Assembly (NCBI GenBank): GCA_905250075.1 | Contig: CAJNOP010000022.1 | Coordinates: 2,443,981-2,507,980, forward strand | Direction of reading: 5' to 3' | Origin: Rotaria sp. Silwood1 | Taxonomy: Eukaryota > Rotifera > Eurotatoria > Philodinida > Philodinidae | DNA: 64,000 nucleotides | Shown: in pieces, positions 37,126-50,844 of the stretch | How positions within the stretch are numbered: the stretch's first letter is position 1 | Layout: every line of letters starts with the position of its first letter | Made by a program: the position numbers and the translations under genes | Notes under the pieces: generated by a model | Told to the model about the DNA's origin: nothing | What the model saw: only the letters and a program-made list of their open reading frames with translations | Database searches by the model: none

Positions 37126-40100
37126 TTATTTCAATATGTTCTGTGAAGACGACCGAGGTTTTTCACCAAAAATAGCTGGAAATGTTTTTCCTTCAGGAAA
37201 TTGAGCTTGATGTTCTTCAAGTAATTGATTTTTTATCAAACAACATTCTCGAAACTAAAATCAAAGCATATAGGTATTAAATCATATTTCTGATCTATTA
37301 ACGAGGAAACCTCCTGAGATGTTTTCTTCAAATATTCATGACATTTTTATCCATAAAAAATCACACGGTCTTCTAAGAAAAACACTAAAAGAATGCTAAT
37401 TTTGGCTAAACTATTGAAATTTGGTCTGAAATTTTACGCATAGAGAGAACTCAATTAGACTAGCTTTCATAAAAAACTTCACCAGCTTTCAACAAGATAT
37501 TTTTGAGACGTGAAGTTTTCAAAAAAATAATCCTTGAAATTGGAAGTAAATTTGTGAGGAGGTCCCCATCATATGTCAACATACTTTAATTGCTTTTTGT
37601 AACATTTGTTTTGTATCAAGTGGTACATTAAGTTGTTCAATACAATCGTTATAATTAAATATTGATGTCATTCGACCGGATGGATCAACTAGTTTAATTT
37701 CTAATGGAGAATCAAGATGTTCCAAATTTTTTCGATAAATAGAAATTTTCGTTCCATTTAAATGAGTAAACTAAAAGCAAAAATATTCATTATAAGTTTT
37801 ATCAATAAAGAGACCGTTCGGTATGATATGAACTGTATCGGCAGTAGTTTGATACTTAAACGATTGACTATTCTCTGACCGATCATCTAATGCGGATGTG
37901 GGGAAGGTACGGCTCTTGTCTCCACCCATACTCTGTATATTTTTCATGATAACATGAGTGTTTCAGTCCAATCCAACGTCAAACTATGAGTTGTGTCTCT
38001 TCTATTGAATTGTGTAAAAATAAATTTTAACTATACGTTATCGATATTTAAACTAATCTAGATCCTTGAAGCAGTATTCTGTAGCTAGGATCATTCATTG
38101 CAGGAAATTTGAATTCTTTGAAAACTTGAATTTACCATATTTTGATAATATTGATAACAAGAAAATTTGCTTTATAATCAACAGAATTTCATGTAACTCG
38201 ATCGAATAAATACACAATTTTATTTGTTTAGCACCAGAATGCCAGAAGATACTTATTTCAATTGTTTCTTCAGTTATTGATGTCAAATCTCCGCATCTAA
38301 GAGATAAACATCGGAAAGACAAACTATGATCATAAATTTTTTTTCAATGTTTTGTATAAATCAGTGCTTTCAAAATAATTTCGTTCTATCTATCATGTAT
38401 GGAAAGAAACATCATTATTCTTCTCTTTCTATTACTATAAATCACAGATGACTAGCTGCTAGTATTCTTGATGTATTTAAGGTTTACCCGAATAACTATA
38501 AGTCTTACGCGGACATTAATCAAATGAAAACGAAATCTTCGTTCATTATTTCGAAATCATTTATCCATCTCTTAGAAAAGTCTATTCGATATTCTGTTAT
38601 TTCATTTGTTCAATATTTTATTTATTAAAGAGAAAAACTTACATCGAATTCAATTGATGTTTCCATTAGACGACATTTACCATCATTAGTATACATAATT
38701 ATCTTGCATCGAAGTGAACGAATGATATTCACAAATCTATATAAAATATGGCAAATTTTGTTTATCCTTAAATATCAAGTATTAAAGATAAATTTACTTC
38801 CATGCTCGACGATATTTATTATGAAATTGTTCAGGTAATGTATCAAATGTATATTGTTCATAGTTCACCGGTAATGGAAGTGGACCTTCACTTTCAATAT
38901 ATGAATTATATTGTCTTCGATCTGGTCGATAATAAATAATCTTTAAAACCAAAAACAAAAAAAAATAAATAGAAAACATTGAAGAAACTATAAAACAATT
39001 TAACTTTTTGTCCATCGGATGATACTCGAAAGACATCGACTATTCGTTTTGAACCAGTTTTAACTTCAACAAGATGTTGAATAACAACTTCTCCATCATC
39101 CAATACATCCATCTAAATATTTTATTCTATTAATAAATCGAATAAATCTATAACCTACAATATCACTTTTTGTTATAACATGTCGACGATCAAGACGTTG
39201 TGTATTTAATGGAGTTAATACTTCATGAATAGGTTTACGTTGACTTATATTATTTGTATTACTTAAATTATTATAACTTAATATGGATGCTGATGAAGCA
39301 TTTCTAATTGATAAATGATTAAACAAAAAAAGTGAATTATTTTCAAAATAAGATAATTAACATACATTTTTTGATTTTTATTTATGATTAATGGTGGTAA
39401 AGAATTTAATGTTAGCGGTCCTCTTGAAAGTCTAAATTTAATGAAAGTATTATTAAAAAGAAGAATAAAAACTTTTTCTTTTTACGTTGATTCATTTGTT
39501 TGTTGTCGACTTGATATCGATGTATCAAAATATCCACTATCACTTCTTAATGACTAATAAATAAAGTTTATTTTCAATAGAAACTAAACATTATTAAGAT
39601 GAAAACGTTTCTACATACAGTACAGCTATTTCTTGATGAATTTATTCGATCATTCATTAGACATTTTGATAAAAATGGATGATTACGAATTTGTATCAAT
39701 GTCAAACGTTTTTTAGCATCTTTTTGTAATATTCTATTAATTAAATCTTTTGCTTCATGACTTAAACCTTCTGGTAAAACATATCGAACATTTGCAACTC
39801 GTCTTAATGTTGAAAGAACATCTAAAATCAAAGAATCAAAATTTCATTTTACTTTTGAATAATAAAATTAATTAATTAATTAATTAACCTTGATCATCAA
39901 ATGGTGGTTTTCCAACTAAACATTGATATATCAATGCACCTAATGACCATATATCAGCTTCAAAACTATGTGTTTTACGTGTTGCTATTTCGGGTGCAAG
40001 AAAATTTGGTGTACCAACCATCGTAAAATTTGTTTGTTCATGTGTAATTAATTGTTTTGCTAAACCAAAATCAGCTATTTTCTTAACAAAACAAAAGAGA

Positions 40101-42866
40101 ATATATAAAAATGTTATTACACTGCAAAGCATCACAGCAGTCAGTTGCAAGTTTTTCTTTCTCTTTTTCGACAAAATCACTATTTTGTATCCTGGTGATC
40201 TAAAGATCGATTCGAGCTCTCTTATAAACTTTCGTTAGTTCTAAATTCGTTCCATAAAATGACGATTTTGAAGAATTGTTTGTTTTTCGAGATAATGAAA
40301 ACAAGTTTCAAAAGCAACACTCAGTGCTCATTAGATCAAATTTCGACGTTTCCGCCATATCGAAGATTTTCGTAACATTCATTCTCTTTTCCAAAGATGG
40401 AATCGGTACTGATCGTGAGAAATCCAGAGCGGTTCCATCTATGCTATTTTTCTCGATCATAGAAAATCAGAACAAATTGAAAATAAAAAACTCCATGAAT
40501 ACTTGGTGAATAAGTCTCGTACACTATAGAATACTATAAATTTCATGAATTTTTCAATATAACTTAAGGTGCTGGAAAAACGTTTATTAAAAACGCACGT
40601 ATTTTATATTTTTCTCTAGAATGTTCAGCAATCAGTTCAAATCTAGGTAGTTATTCAAAAACAATGAAGTTTTCTATTAAATACAATGAATACCAAGATT
40701 TTATATGACAAGGCTTCTGAAAAATCGGATACGGTAGTTTTTGGAGTCCAGAAGACTTTCTTGAAACTAGTTTTTAACAATACTATTTTAAAGACAGGAA
40801 AATTTTGAAAAAAAAGACGTTTTTTAGTCAATGTTTTGAATGATTTAAGACAAAATCTTAGAGTCTTCCGTGATCTGAAGACTATCGTGTTCGATTTTTT
40901 TAAAAAAATCTTGCCATGCAAAATCTTATAATGGAATGTATTAAATTGGACACTTTATTGACTCTCGAATCATTCTCTATATTTAAGCTAGATGATGAAT
41001 ATCATAAAAACAAATATGTTACTGTTAAGCTTTTTTTTCTAACACCCTATATTGATTTTCAATTAGCAAAAAATCACGTTCTAATCGATATGTGATGCCT
41101 AGAATTAAACTTGTCAATCTAGTTTCTACAATACAGAAACATGTTTTTGTTTTTGCTAAATTTAATATTTTGATTGATTCGAAAGTTTAATAAACTTATA
41201 ACCAATCTAGACTGTGCTTTGCCCATGAACGTAGCCTGTGTAATATTCTAGTTTTAACTTTATTTATTTATAAAATACGTACGACATTATTATCTTTTGT
41301 TAAAAGTAAATTATGTAATTTAAGATCACGATGAAGAATTTGATGAGAATGTAAATATTCAATACCAGTTACTATTTGTTTTATATAATGACGTGCTTTA
41401 AATAAATGTATAATAGAAAAAATATTTTAAAAATAATTTATATAATCTTACTTTCATCTTCAGTAAATTGTTGACGAATATTTAAATATTTTTGCATATC
41501 TGTTGCACATAATTCAAGTATAAGATAAATATTTGTATCATCTTCAAATACTTCAAGTAACTAAATTAAATATTATAGAAAATTATTTTTCAATAATCAA
41601 ATTAAAATATAAAAATAATCATATCATTCCTTCATGATCTTATTTTGTGAGTTAGATCATGTTGAAGTCCATCATGTGTAGAATGAAAATTGCAATTTTA
41701 TAAATAAAATTTCATTTTCTAACATATCCTACTTTCTCATCAACTAAATTGATAACTCTTGTTAGTTTCAATTAAACATACTTTACAGTTTGCAAAAAAA
41801 ATTTTACTAAGAACAAGGCATTCCTTGAAAAGGCATTTCAATCTGAAGAAATTTGGCCAACAGATATGTTTGATAACTATTCGATTATTCTGAAAGTTTC
41901 AATGAAAACAAGTATGTCTTTCTTGAGACTTTCGATATTCAGAATAAGCAAATGATTGACCACAGGACGACATAATAATACAGTCTATTTCAAAATTGAA
42001 TATTTTGAAAATGACATGTTCGTTTTCATTATCAATTAATGCAACGTTTGCTAAATCTCAAAGTTGCTGATTCAAAAAACCTTTAACTTTGTTAAAGTGT
42101 GCAAAAAATAACTAATTTATTTAACATGGCAAGTATTGGCATCAAAATTTTACTATTCTAATTAGGAGATAGAATCTTTCAAGAACTACATGATTGCTAT
42201 CTAGTTTTTTGTTCATTTCTAATCACTAGACTTAAACAAACTGTTTTTTTATTTATTAAAATTAGCCATATTATAGTCTTGCAATATTATTTATTTGTTT
42301 CTTCACACACCTAATAATGAAATTTAATCATAAATTTAAAAAATAATGATAGCATAGCCATGGATCCTACTGAAAATGTTAAAGAGACGTTTATATTAAC
42401 GCATTCGTTATTAAAAAATCTTGTGATAATCAAAATTAGACAATCAATGTATCCCAGATTCTGTTTTCAAATTTTTATTTCTTACAAACCTGTACGATGG
42501 CTAAATTACGCAAACGATAATGTATTTGAACTTCTTCATTAACACGTGATTGAGCATTTTTTAATTTTAATTGTTGTTTATCCATCTATAATAAAACTTT
42601 TTTTTTTTCATTATTTTCATTTGAAAAAAATTGAATACATACAATTTTGATAGCTACATTAAGTCTATCACATAGACGAATACCTCGATAGACTTTAGCA
42701 AAACCACCAGTACCAATTAATTCGAATTTATCATAATTCTAAATATGATAATAGACTAGAATAGAAATAGTTCAAAAAAAAAACAAAAAATTTTTACTTT
42801 GATAGGATCAAGATTAATACATGTATCACATGAATGTGGTGTCCATTCAGCTGTACTTACAGCCAT
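37126..42866 (-). CDS. PLK4: Polo-like kinase 4 (SAK), 15 exons
   Basis: Serine/threonine kinase that starts centriole duplication. Exons: 42798-42866, 42643-42738, 42490-42585, 41452-41560, 41283-41395, 39889-40081, 39619-39821, 39486-39553, 39366-39431, 39159-39303, 39005-39112, 38798-38940, 38643-38736, 37585-37770, 37126-37254; all in phase, 605 residues. The kinase domain (about 24-280) has GTGGFAKV, the lysine of VAIKI (K54), HRD (145-147), DFG (165-167), activation-loop GTPNF and APE (190-192). The Ser-rich linker is short. The cryptic polo box follows: ILD-type [32 protein letters not shown] and [20 protein letters not shown] match PB1-PB2. The protein stops soon after FPAIFGEKP, the point where longer orthologues run on to polo box 3. 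Three large introns (40082-41282, 41561-42489, 37771-38642) contrast with otherwise tiny ones. It is divergent from the E-protein gene, 785 bp away. Confidence 0.93.
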
Positions 42867-43651
42867 GATTTATGTTCTAAATTACAGAGAATAATATGAT
42901 GAAAGTAGGAAATATTTTTTTCCAATAGCGAAAAATCTTCAGTGATTTCCTTTTCACAATTAATCAAACTGTTCTTTTATCACGTTTTTTTTTTCATTCA
43001 ACCGACAGATGACTATAATTAATAAGAAAGACAAAAATTTCGACTATAATTTAACCAAATGTACCGATTCATCATTTACTTCAAAAAGAACTTAAGAATT
43101 CGGATGAGTTTTACATAAAATCTTTCTATTGATATTTACTATTTAGTTAACTCATTATAAATCAGTTCTGTTCTGATCAAATCCAGTGTACAAATATTTT
43201 CTGTTCGAATCTTTCTTCATGTATATTACAAACGAAAAAGAAAAATTACTACTAAAGTATCAATAGATAAAAAAACGAATTCAATTAACATCGTTGAATG
43301 TTCATTCGTTGAATGACGCAACTCATTGTTTCCCACATTTTTTTTCAAATCATGCAACCATTCCCAAAAATCGAACAAAATCAATAGAAAAAAAATATTC
43401 TTAAAAAAAAAATATTTTTTTCTAATCTGAAAGTACTCTAAAATTCTCTAGATTCTTTAATATTAAAATAACTAAAGCGCCCTCTATTTTTCCTTTTATT
43501 TCGTTCGTCAATTTTTATTAACGAGTTTTGTCTCTATTTGCTGGCTTGTTGTTTATTGTTTGTCTCAATCAATGATCAGTTAGATAAAGAATATCGATAA
43601 ATTTATATCTTTAGATTTCGAGTAAAAAACAAAACAAAACAAAATAAAACA
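42867..43651. promoter_or_regulatory. shared head-to-head upstream region of PLK4 and the E-protein gene
   Basis: The two ATGs face away from each other across 785 bp, so both promoters must lie here or very near. I see no TATA-type or other specific element that I would commit to. The position alone supports the call. Confidence 0.45.
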
Positions 43652-46600
43652 ATGAATTTACATAATGATAAAGAACTCAGCGATCTACTCGATCTCAATG
43701 CGGTAAATCGATAAAATATGAAAAAATAAAAAAAACACGTCTTTTTTTTCTATAAAGGTGAAACATCGAAGTCGTTTTCAAAATAGTATTATGAATTCAT
43801 CATCTCGTCATCCTCTACCGGTAGGTCTTTTTTTTTTTTTCATATCTATATGTTTTAATGATTTTCTTGTTAGATGTTATGTCCAACTATTCCTTATCCC
43901 AGTGGTACACATGTTCCACCTCCTTCGACAAATCCTGAATCAATGTATAGTGGTGCAAATAAAGGTTTTATAAATTTTTGTTTGATCGAAAACCTTTATT
44001 CAATTCTTTACATTTGTAGATTATTGGAATAATTGTGCACCATCAACAACTTACGATGATAGAGTTTGTATCATTTCACATAAAGAAAAGATACTTTGTA
44101 ATATTGGTTTTTTTTTTGTTTTTATATAGATGTATGATGGTAATTATAGCAATCGAGATCTTCTTCATCCATTTATTACATCAGAACCATTAAATAATAT
44201 TTCATCGAATTCTGTAGGATAAGCATTAAAAAAAAAAAAAAGATAAAATTATTATATTTATTTTTGTTTTTTTTTTTAGACTTCACGAACATCTACTAAT
44301 GATTTGACATATTCAGGTTTATAAATAATTCATCGTTTGTTTATATATTCTTTCTCGTTTTTCTTTTTCTTATAGAAAAACTTGATGAAAAAACTCGTCG
44401 ATCAACAAATGTAAGTGACGATGCGTTTAGTTTATGTAATAGAATATACATCAAATGTCTAACCACTCTTTTTAATTGTTAAACGTTTAGTTAAATTAAT
44501 GACGAATTAGATATTTATTGCTTGTCGTACGCATGAGAGCGATCTGGTCAAAATCAAACGAACATTTACAGAGTTTATTTGAAGAGCAAATCAAAAAGAA
44601 AAAAAAAAAAAAGAGAATTTACGTGTCCGAAATAGGATAAAAATAGTATTGAACATGAATATGATTTTATTCTTATAATTAACTGTATTTGATTAAAAGA
44701 AAAAAAAAAAGCGATTTTTTAATCATATATCTTTATTTTCTTTATTCTTTTTTTTTGACTTCTGTTTTTGACATTGGATGTTGACGTGTGAGTAATTGAT
44801 ATAATTATTTGCTGTCTCTGTTTCTGACATGACAACATCTTTCTTCTGTCAGAAGATAGATAGAGAACAACTTTGTTAATTCACTCGATGATAAATTAAG
44901 ATGAATGAAGAGACAATGAAAATAAATTTCTTTTTTTTTTCTTTTTCTTTTTGAAAATCTGAATAAGAAGTCCTTACGGTTCACTTAGAACATCGCTTAT
45001 TTCTCATCTTTTTTTTTTTTTATTCTTTCTTCCTTTATTCTTCGTATTTTCTATTGAAGAAGGTATGTGCACCAGCTGGTCGGGTGACATGAATATATTG
45101 TGAACGAATGAATTTCAAGAGAATAAGAGAAGTTCGCTTCGTCTATCTTCTATATACAATAGGCTCGATTGTATGTGTATTATTTGACCGGGGTCGTGTA
45201 TGTGATAAAATTAATAGTCGTGTTTATCTACATTCGATGGCACACGAACGAGCTTTCCAGCTGCGCTACGAGCTTTCCTCTTTGTAAACATCATATAAGC
45301 ATTGCGGTAAATGTAAAAGGGACAAACAATGTAATAAACGTTACTAGTAGTGATGTTGGTCTCTCTCTCTCTTCTTTGCTTGAAGATGTCGTGAGATATG
45401 ATAATAGATATTCGATTGTTACTACTGCTTGTTTCCGACAATGATAAATGAGTAAAAAAAGAGAGAGAGAGAGAGAAAAAAGAAGCGCTAATCGACTTTG
45501 TGCATATATACAAATGAAAGAAGCTTGTGTAATAATTATTCGACGACATAAACGTAGATAATAAAGACAGAAGTCTAATAAGAAATGTAGCTTGAGGAAT
45601 AGGTTTTTTTTCTTTCATTTTGATCTTGACAAAAAAAAACTATGACTATAAGCAAAGATCTCCGTTCTTCCAATTATATTGCTTAATATACAGTTGTTTA
45701 TCTGCGGATGAGGGAGAAACTCATTCGCCCGGGCGCACGATGCCTGCTCGAGATACGAGCTTTTGTCTTTACATTTATTTCACCTTCTCTGTCTTCCGCT
45801 GCAAGACAGCAGCAAACAAAAAAAAAGGAGAAAGAAAAGAGAGAGAGAGAGAGAAGGAGAGCGAGAGATGATGATGATTTTTTTTTATACGTCTTGTTTC
45901 TCTCTTTCCTGTTCGTATGCCCGCCTCTAGTTAACACATCGCAAGATAAGGATATCTCGCTGTTCCAGTGAAAGGTCTCCCGCATCGATCGACTCTCCTT
46001 CTCTTTTTCTTTTTCTTCTCTTTCGATGCATATCACTTTTTCCCTCTTTCCTGTGCTATCAAGCAGTGCTACACGTATACTACGAGTTTATTTGACACAA
46101 CAATTATAAGTCAATTTGATTTCTTGTTCTTTCTTTTTTTTTGACTAACTGTGATGAAATAATCGCTTTTTTTTTCTCAATACAATACAAATGTTCTACT
46201 ATTCTCGACCATCATATCAGGTATGAAAATATAATATTTTATTTTTCATCTTGTCTTAAGAAATAGTTAAGCATCAGAAGAAGACAAAGATGAAGACCTT
46301 CTTATTGCAATTTTCTTTTTTACAATTTATATCGGATTAAGAAAAAACGAATAGTAATTGTCACCTTGTCTTTAGTACGAATAGAAATAGAAAAAAAAAG
46401 AGGTTTTTTGTTATTTAGATCTTCTTTATTGTTTTTTTTTTTTCGTTTTCTTTTGCTTGTCTTCAAATGCAATTGATCGGATAAAGAAGAAAAAAAAGAA
46501 AGATAATGCTAATCAACACATTCTCCTGCTCAATCGAACGATGTGAATGTCAGCATGAATTGCGCTCGCACGTCCTTTGATCTCGTGCCGAGTGAGCACA

Positions 46601-49136
46601 AACAAACGAACCTTTTTCTCTTACATTCTCTTGATTAGCCAACATAAAAATCAGTGGGCGATCAAGTTTTTTTGCTCGAATGATACGTCGTCAGTCTTCT
46701 GTTTGGATGAGACTGTTGATTTTAGTATATCGGATTAATTTCTATCATGAAATTATCATCAGAATTTGCCTATATGTATATATATATACGTTTATTGCTG
46801 ACAAATGTGTATTGGCTATGGTTCGATTGGAAAAAAAAGGAGGAGGAGGAGAATAATAATAATAATCATCATCATCGAACATCGCTTGGGAAAAATAATT
46901 AGAATTGATTTTCTATGGAAAATATCTAATGAAGAGAGCACTTGTGTGATTTATCATATGAGGAAAAAAACTAAAGCGTTTGCACATGAGGTCAATCAAA
47001 ACAACTTAGATATTAATAGGCTATAGACGTTCGTTATACAATCATTACTTTTTCATATTAGGTCTATACATCGGATGATTACAATCCAGAAAATGCTGGA
47101 CGATATCCAACTGGAAAATCAATTTATGGAAATGAATCAACATATTATATCGGTATGTAAATTAATTGAAATATTATTGCTTTTTGGATGAAAGCTTTTT
47201 GTTTAATAGATGGTCAAAATGGTGCTTCATGGTTACCACCACCACCATCAACTTATTTACCAAATGATCTTGCTAATAATCATGGATCCTTTACAGATTC
47301 AACAAGTGCATGTTTACCGTCAATGGCAAGCTTTCGATTTCAACAACCAACGTCATATACGAGTAATGGCAATGAACAAACAGTACAAACTGGAGAAACT
47401 CTTGGAAAAGCATTACAATCTGTATGATATTTAACAAAAATAAATAGGAAAATGAACAGTATTTGTTTCTTTAGATCTATCCAAGTGATCATCCCTATTC
47501 TTCGACACCATCAACTCCTGTCTCTCCACCACCATTGAGTGGTATATATTGCACAAAGTTTTATTTCAACAAAAAACCGAAATTTGTTTGTATTTTTATA
47601 GGATCTAGTCAATCGTGGGTAACTGCAACACCAGTAGCTCAACCATATCAGAATCAATTACATCCTCTTGTAAGTCTTATTAAATAATAAAAGAAAAAAA
47701 ACACAATACTAATCTTATTTTTAACTGTAACCTCAGACATCTCTAATCGATCTAAGTGATGAACCGTATTATTTGCTCAATTTAAATGAGGTTTGTGTGT
47801 TTAAAAAAAAAAGCATAGGGTGATGGGAATTTAAATTCTATTGACTGAATTTGGAAGAAAATAAGATCGCATTCATTTTTGTTTTTAGCCACCAAGATTA
47901 GATGTTGATGATTCATTTCGTCAGCCACCAACAGATTATCATCATTATTATACTGGTTATCATCATCCACATTCCACTGGACCTTATTCGGCTTTTTTAA
48001 CTCATCCAACAAATTTACATCCATCATCAACATCCGATACATCATCACGAAATCCACATCATGATCCATACTTAACATGTAATGATACATTTACATAAAA
48101 AAACAACAATGTTTTTTATTTATTTTTATCTTTCAATTAATCTAGATGCGAATCCACCATCAACATCATCATCAACTTCATCTACAGACGCAAATACAGT
48201 TGTGAATCCAGATTTAAAAATAGAATGTATTGATAAAGTTAAATTAGATATTGAAAATAAACCGCCACCACCACCACCAACAACAACAACAACTGGAGGA
48301 CCATCTCAATTAACAACAGATAAATTAAATGAATTTAATTTACGACAACAAACATTAACTGACATATCACAAGAAAATGCATCACCATTAACAATAGCTG
48401 TTGGTGGTGTTACAAATAATGTACATATTGGTCCATCATCATCATCATCATCAAAATTACGAAAGTAAAAGAAAAAAAACAAAAATGTCCTATATTTAAA
48501 TCTTTGTTTTTTTTTTGAAAGTTCATTGACACTTAGTCCCAATAGTCAAATAAATTTATCATGTATGCGTGGTGGACCTGGTTCAGAAGGCAGTATTGAT
48601 CCAGATGAAACACCTGAGGAACGTGAACGACGAGAAAAAGATCGACGAGCAGCAAATAATGCACGAGAAAGGTAAAAAAAGTAACATAAATATCTCTTGA
48701 ATCTTAAGAAAAATTTTATTTTAGATTACGTGTTCGAGACATAAACGATGCATTCAAAGAACTTGGTCGAATGTGTTCAATTCATATGCGTAATGATAAA
48801 CCTGTTACCAAATTAGGTATACTTCAACAAGCTGTTAATCTTATAACAACACTTGAACAACAAGTTCGAGGTCTGAAACAGAAGGAAAAGAAAAAAATTG
48901 TATTTGAAGTAAAACTTCTCCTTTGTTTAGAACGTAATTTAAATCCCAAAGCTGCATGTTTACGACGACGTGAAGAAGAAAAAGCTGAAGATTTAAATGG
49001 AAATATGAGTTTAGGAGGACCAATGCCGCCAACCGGTACTGGAGGTATTATGTCAACAGAATCATCTTCAATCGATGGTTCAAATTTTATGGAACAGATG
49101 CATCAATCTATTCCACCATCATATTGGCAACAATAA
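43652..49136 (+). CDS. TCF4: class I bHLH transcription factor (E protein, daughterless/TCF4 family), 17 exons
   Basis: Nuclear E-box-binding dimerisation partner of tissue-specific bHLH factors. Exons: 43652-43702, 43758-43820, 43874-43964, 44020-44063, 44130-44213, 44280-44316, 44376-44410, 47062-47152, 47210-47421, 47475-47541, 47602-47669, 47737-47790, 47889-48078, 48146-48464, 48522-48671, 48725-48870, 48931-49136; all in phase, 635 residues. The N-terminal [12 protein letters not shown] is the AD1 activation motif. [17 protein letters not shown] followed by [14 protein letters not shown] is AD2 (about 227-260). The C-terminus has [38 protein letters not shown] and, after splicing, [20 protein letters not shown], the E-protein signature including domain C. 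Animals outside vertebrates usually have one E protein, so the symbol marks family, not strict orthology. Confidence 0.95.
44411..47061 (+). other. 2.65-kb E-protein intron with GA/CT tracts
   Basis: By far the largest intron of the gene. It holds the candidate alternative first exon (46191-46220) and strand-asymmetric purine/pyrimidine tracts: CT run at about 45359-45371, GA runs at about 45462-45478 and 45838-45868, and CT-rich sequence at about 45985-46030. Such tracts are common near promoters. Several long overlapping ORFs here are composition artefacts. Confidence 0.6.
46191..46220 (+). CDS. candidate alternative first exon of the E-protein gene
   Basis: ATG followed by ten codons ([10 protein letters not shown]) ends at a good donor (CAG|GTATGA) in phase 0. 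That phase matches the next exon (47062, VYTSDD) exactly as the upstream exon 44376-44410 does. A transcript starting here would lose AD1 but keep AD2 and bHLH, about 510 residues. Vertebrate TCF4 and TCF12 use comparable internal promoters. Without transcript data this is an inference. Confidence 0.45.
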
Positions 49137-50502
49137 TAAAAAACGAAAAACCTTTGCATGTTTTGTTTTATTTCTTCTATTGTACAACTTATGTGTGCGT
49201 TCGCTATTACTTGCTTATCGGTGCCTTTGTGTCTTTTTTTTTCTCTTTGTTTCTTCTTATTTCTCTATATCTCATTTAAATATTATATACATAAATATGA
49301 GAAAAAAAAAATAATGACATGACCAAGATTTTTTTCTTGTTTTTTAGTATTTGCCTGTATTTTTCTTCGTTTGTATATGATGATGATGATGATGTGTGCA
49401 GCAATAAATGAAAATTAAGATAGGACAAGACAGTATTCTTTTTTTTTGTTTTTTGTTTTTGTTTTTTTTCTTTCGTATTCGGTTGTGCAAATTTATACAT
49501 CTCGTTTTGTGCAATCTCTTGTGAGCCAGCAATACATTATTTGGTTTATTTGTTAACAATTTTTCAAATGTATTGTTCTTGTTAATGCATTATTTTTACC
49601 AATTGGGATTGACAAGATATAGAAAAAAAACGTAGTCGAAAATTCGAATATTTGTTTTTTTCTTTTGTTTGTACATTGCGCATGTTTAATAGAAAAATCT
49701 TCTCGTTCTTTTTCTTCTCGTCCATTGATCTGTTAACTGTTTTGTTTTTTTTTCTCTTACTGTATGACATTTCTTTGTTTCTTTCTCAATTGTTGTGCTT
49801 GCTTTTGAGTATTTCATCTCTTATCCTTGTTGCTTTACACACAAGAAATGTGCACATGTTTATTAATAAAAGAAATAACAAAGAATTTATATTTTTATTT
49901 ATCAATATTGATATATAAAATATTGAATGAAGAAAAGTAGACAGATTAAAATATTTTCTTTGATATGAATCTTATCTTACATAATTACTTTTGATATGTT
50001 TTTTTTTCTAATATAATAACATTTTGATGATACATATCGAGATTTAATCACTGCTTAAGTCGATAATGTAGTGTTAATTATTTTGCGAATAGATTTGCCG
50101 AGGCTATCATGATTTAGATGGAAGAAGGATATTGCTAGATTAAGGAGGTTGACCACAGGATTTTTGTTAAATTGATCGACATTGGAGATTGGTTGTGTGT
50201 TGTGGTCTTTGGAAAATGATGATCAATAAAACGCTAGAGTCTTGCTGGAGAAAAACGAAAATTTTTTTAAGATTAAAATGGATGAGAACGAATTGGATGT
50301 AAGCCCAAATGTTCGTATGAGATGACACGTGACAAAATGATAACAAATTGACTTGAGAGTGAATGAAAATTTATTGATGTATTTTATTACATGGCCAGTG
50401 ATAATTCGAAAGAGAAGAGAGAAAGAGAATGAGAATGATGTGTATAAATGAAGTGACTGATTGAAGGTAGCAGTCGAGAAGAAGTTTAATAATGAAATAT
50501 AA
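49137..50502. other. E-protein 3' UTR and flank
   Basis: U-rich 3' UTR-like sequence with candidate polyadenylation signals at 49403-49408 and 49865-49870. ORFs here are low-complexity shadows. Confidence 0.55.
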
Positions 50503-50844
50503 ATGTGTAATAAGAACGAAGCTAGGATTTTAGGTTCGGAAAGGTACATTCCCCTTCCTACAAACCTTTAAGCTCCAATTAACGAGATTTATTGAAAAAT
50601 ATTTTTTTTCTGATATAAATAATGTATTAGTCTTCGTAATCAAACGATTTAACACATGTATCTTATTTTATGGAGCTCATATATAAAACAAATACGAGTG
50701 CCACACAATAGGATATGTGCTAAAACGTTTCATAATAAAGATTAATACATTTTCGTATCATAAAAAAAATATCTTTAAAAAATCTAGCCAAAGATGAGAC
50801 TAAGTTCTCTCTGAACCCAACCTGGCTCCGCCACTGATGTGTTC
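50503..50844. mobile_element. eroded hAT-type element
   Basis: The right end reads CTGGCTCCGCCACTG (ending 50836), i.e. the terminus CAGTGGCGGAGCCAG typical of hAT elements. The left end from 50511 (TAAGAACGAAGCTAGG) is a decayed match. The flanking 8-mers ATGTGTAA (50503-50510) and ATGTGTTC (50837-50844) agree at six of eight positions. An old insertion of about 326 bp without coding capacity. Confidence 0.5.

Noticed and set aside
37310..37575. Possible small TIR element with GGAAACCTCCT-like ends in a PLK4 intron
   Set aside because: End matches are short and no target duplication is visible.
45169..46036. Large overlapping ORFs on both strands
   Set aside because: Low-complexity GA/CT tracts within an E-protein intron; no domain and no splice partners.
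48771..49136. Single ORF reading through the last two E-protein exons
   Set aside because: It translates the 60-nt intron; splicing restores the conserved VRERNLNPK junction.
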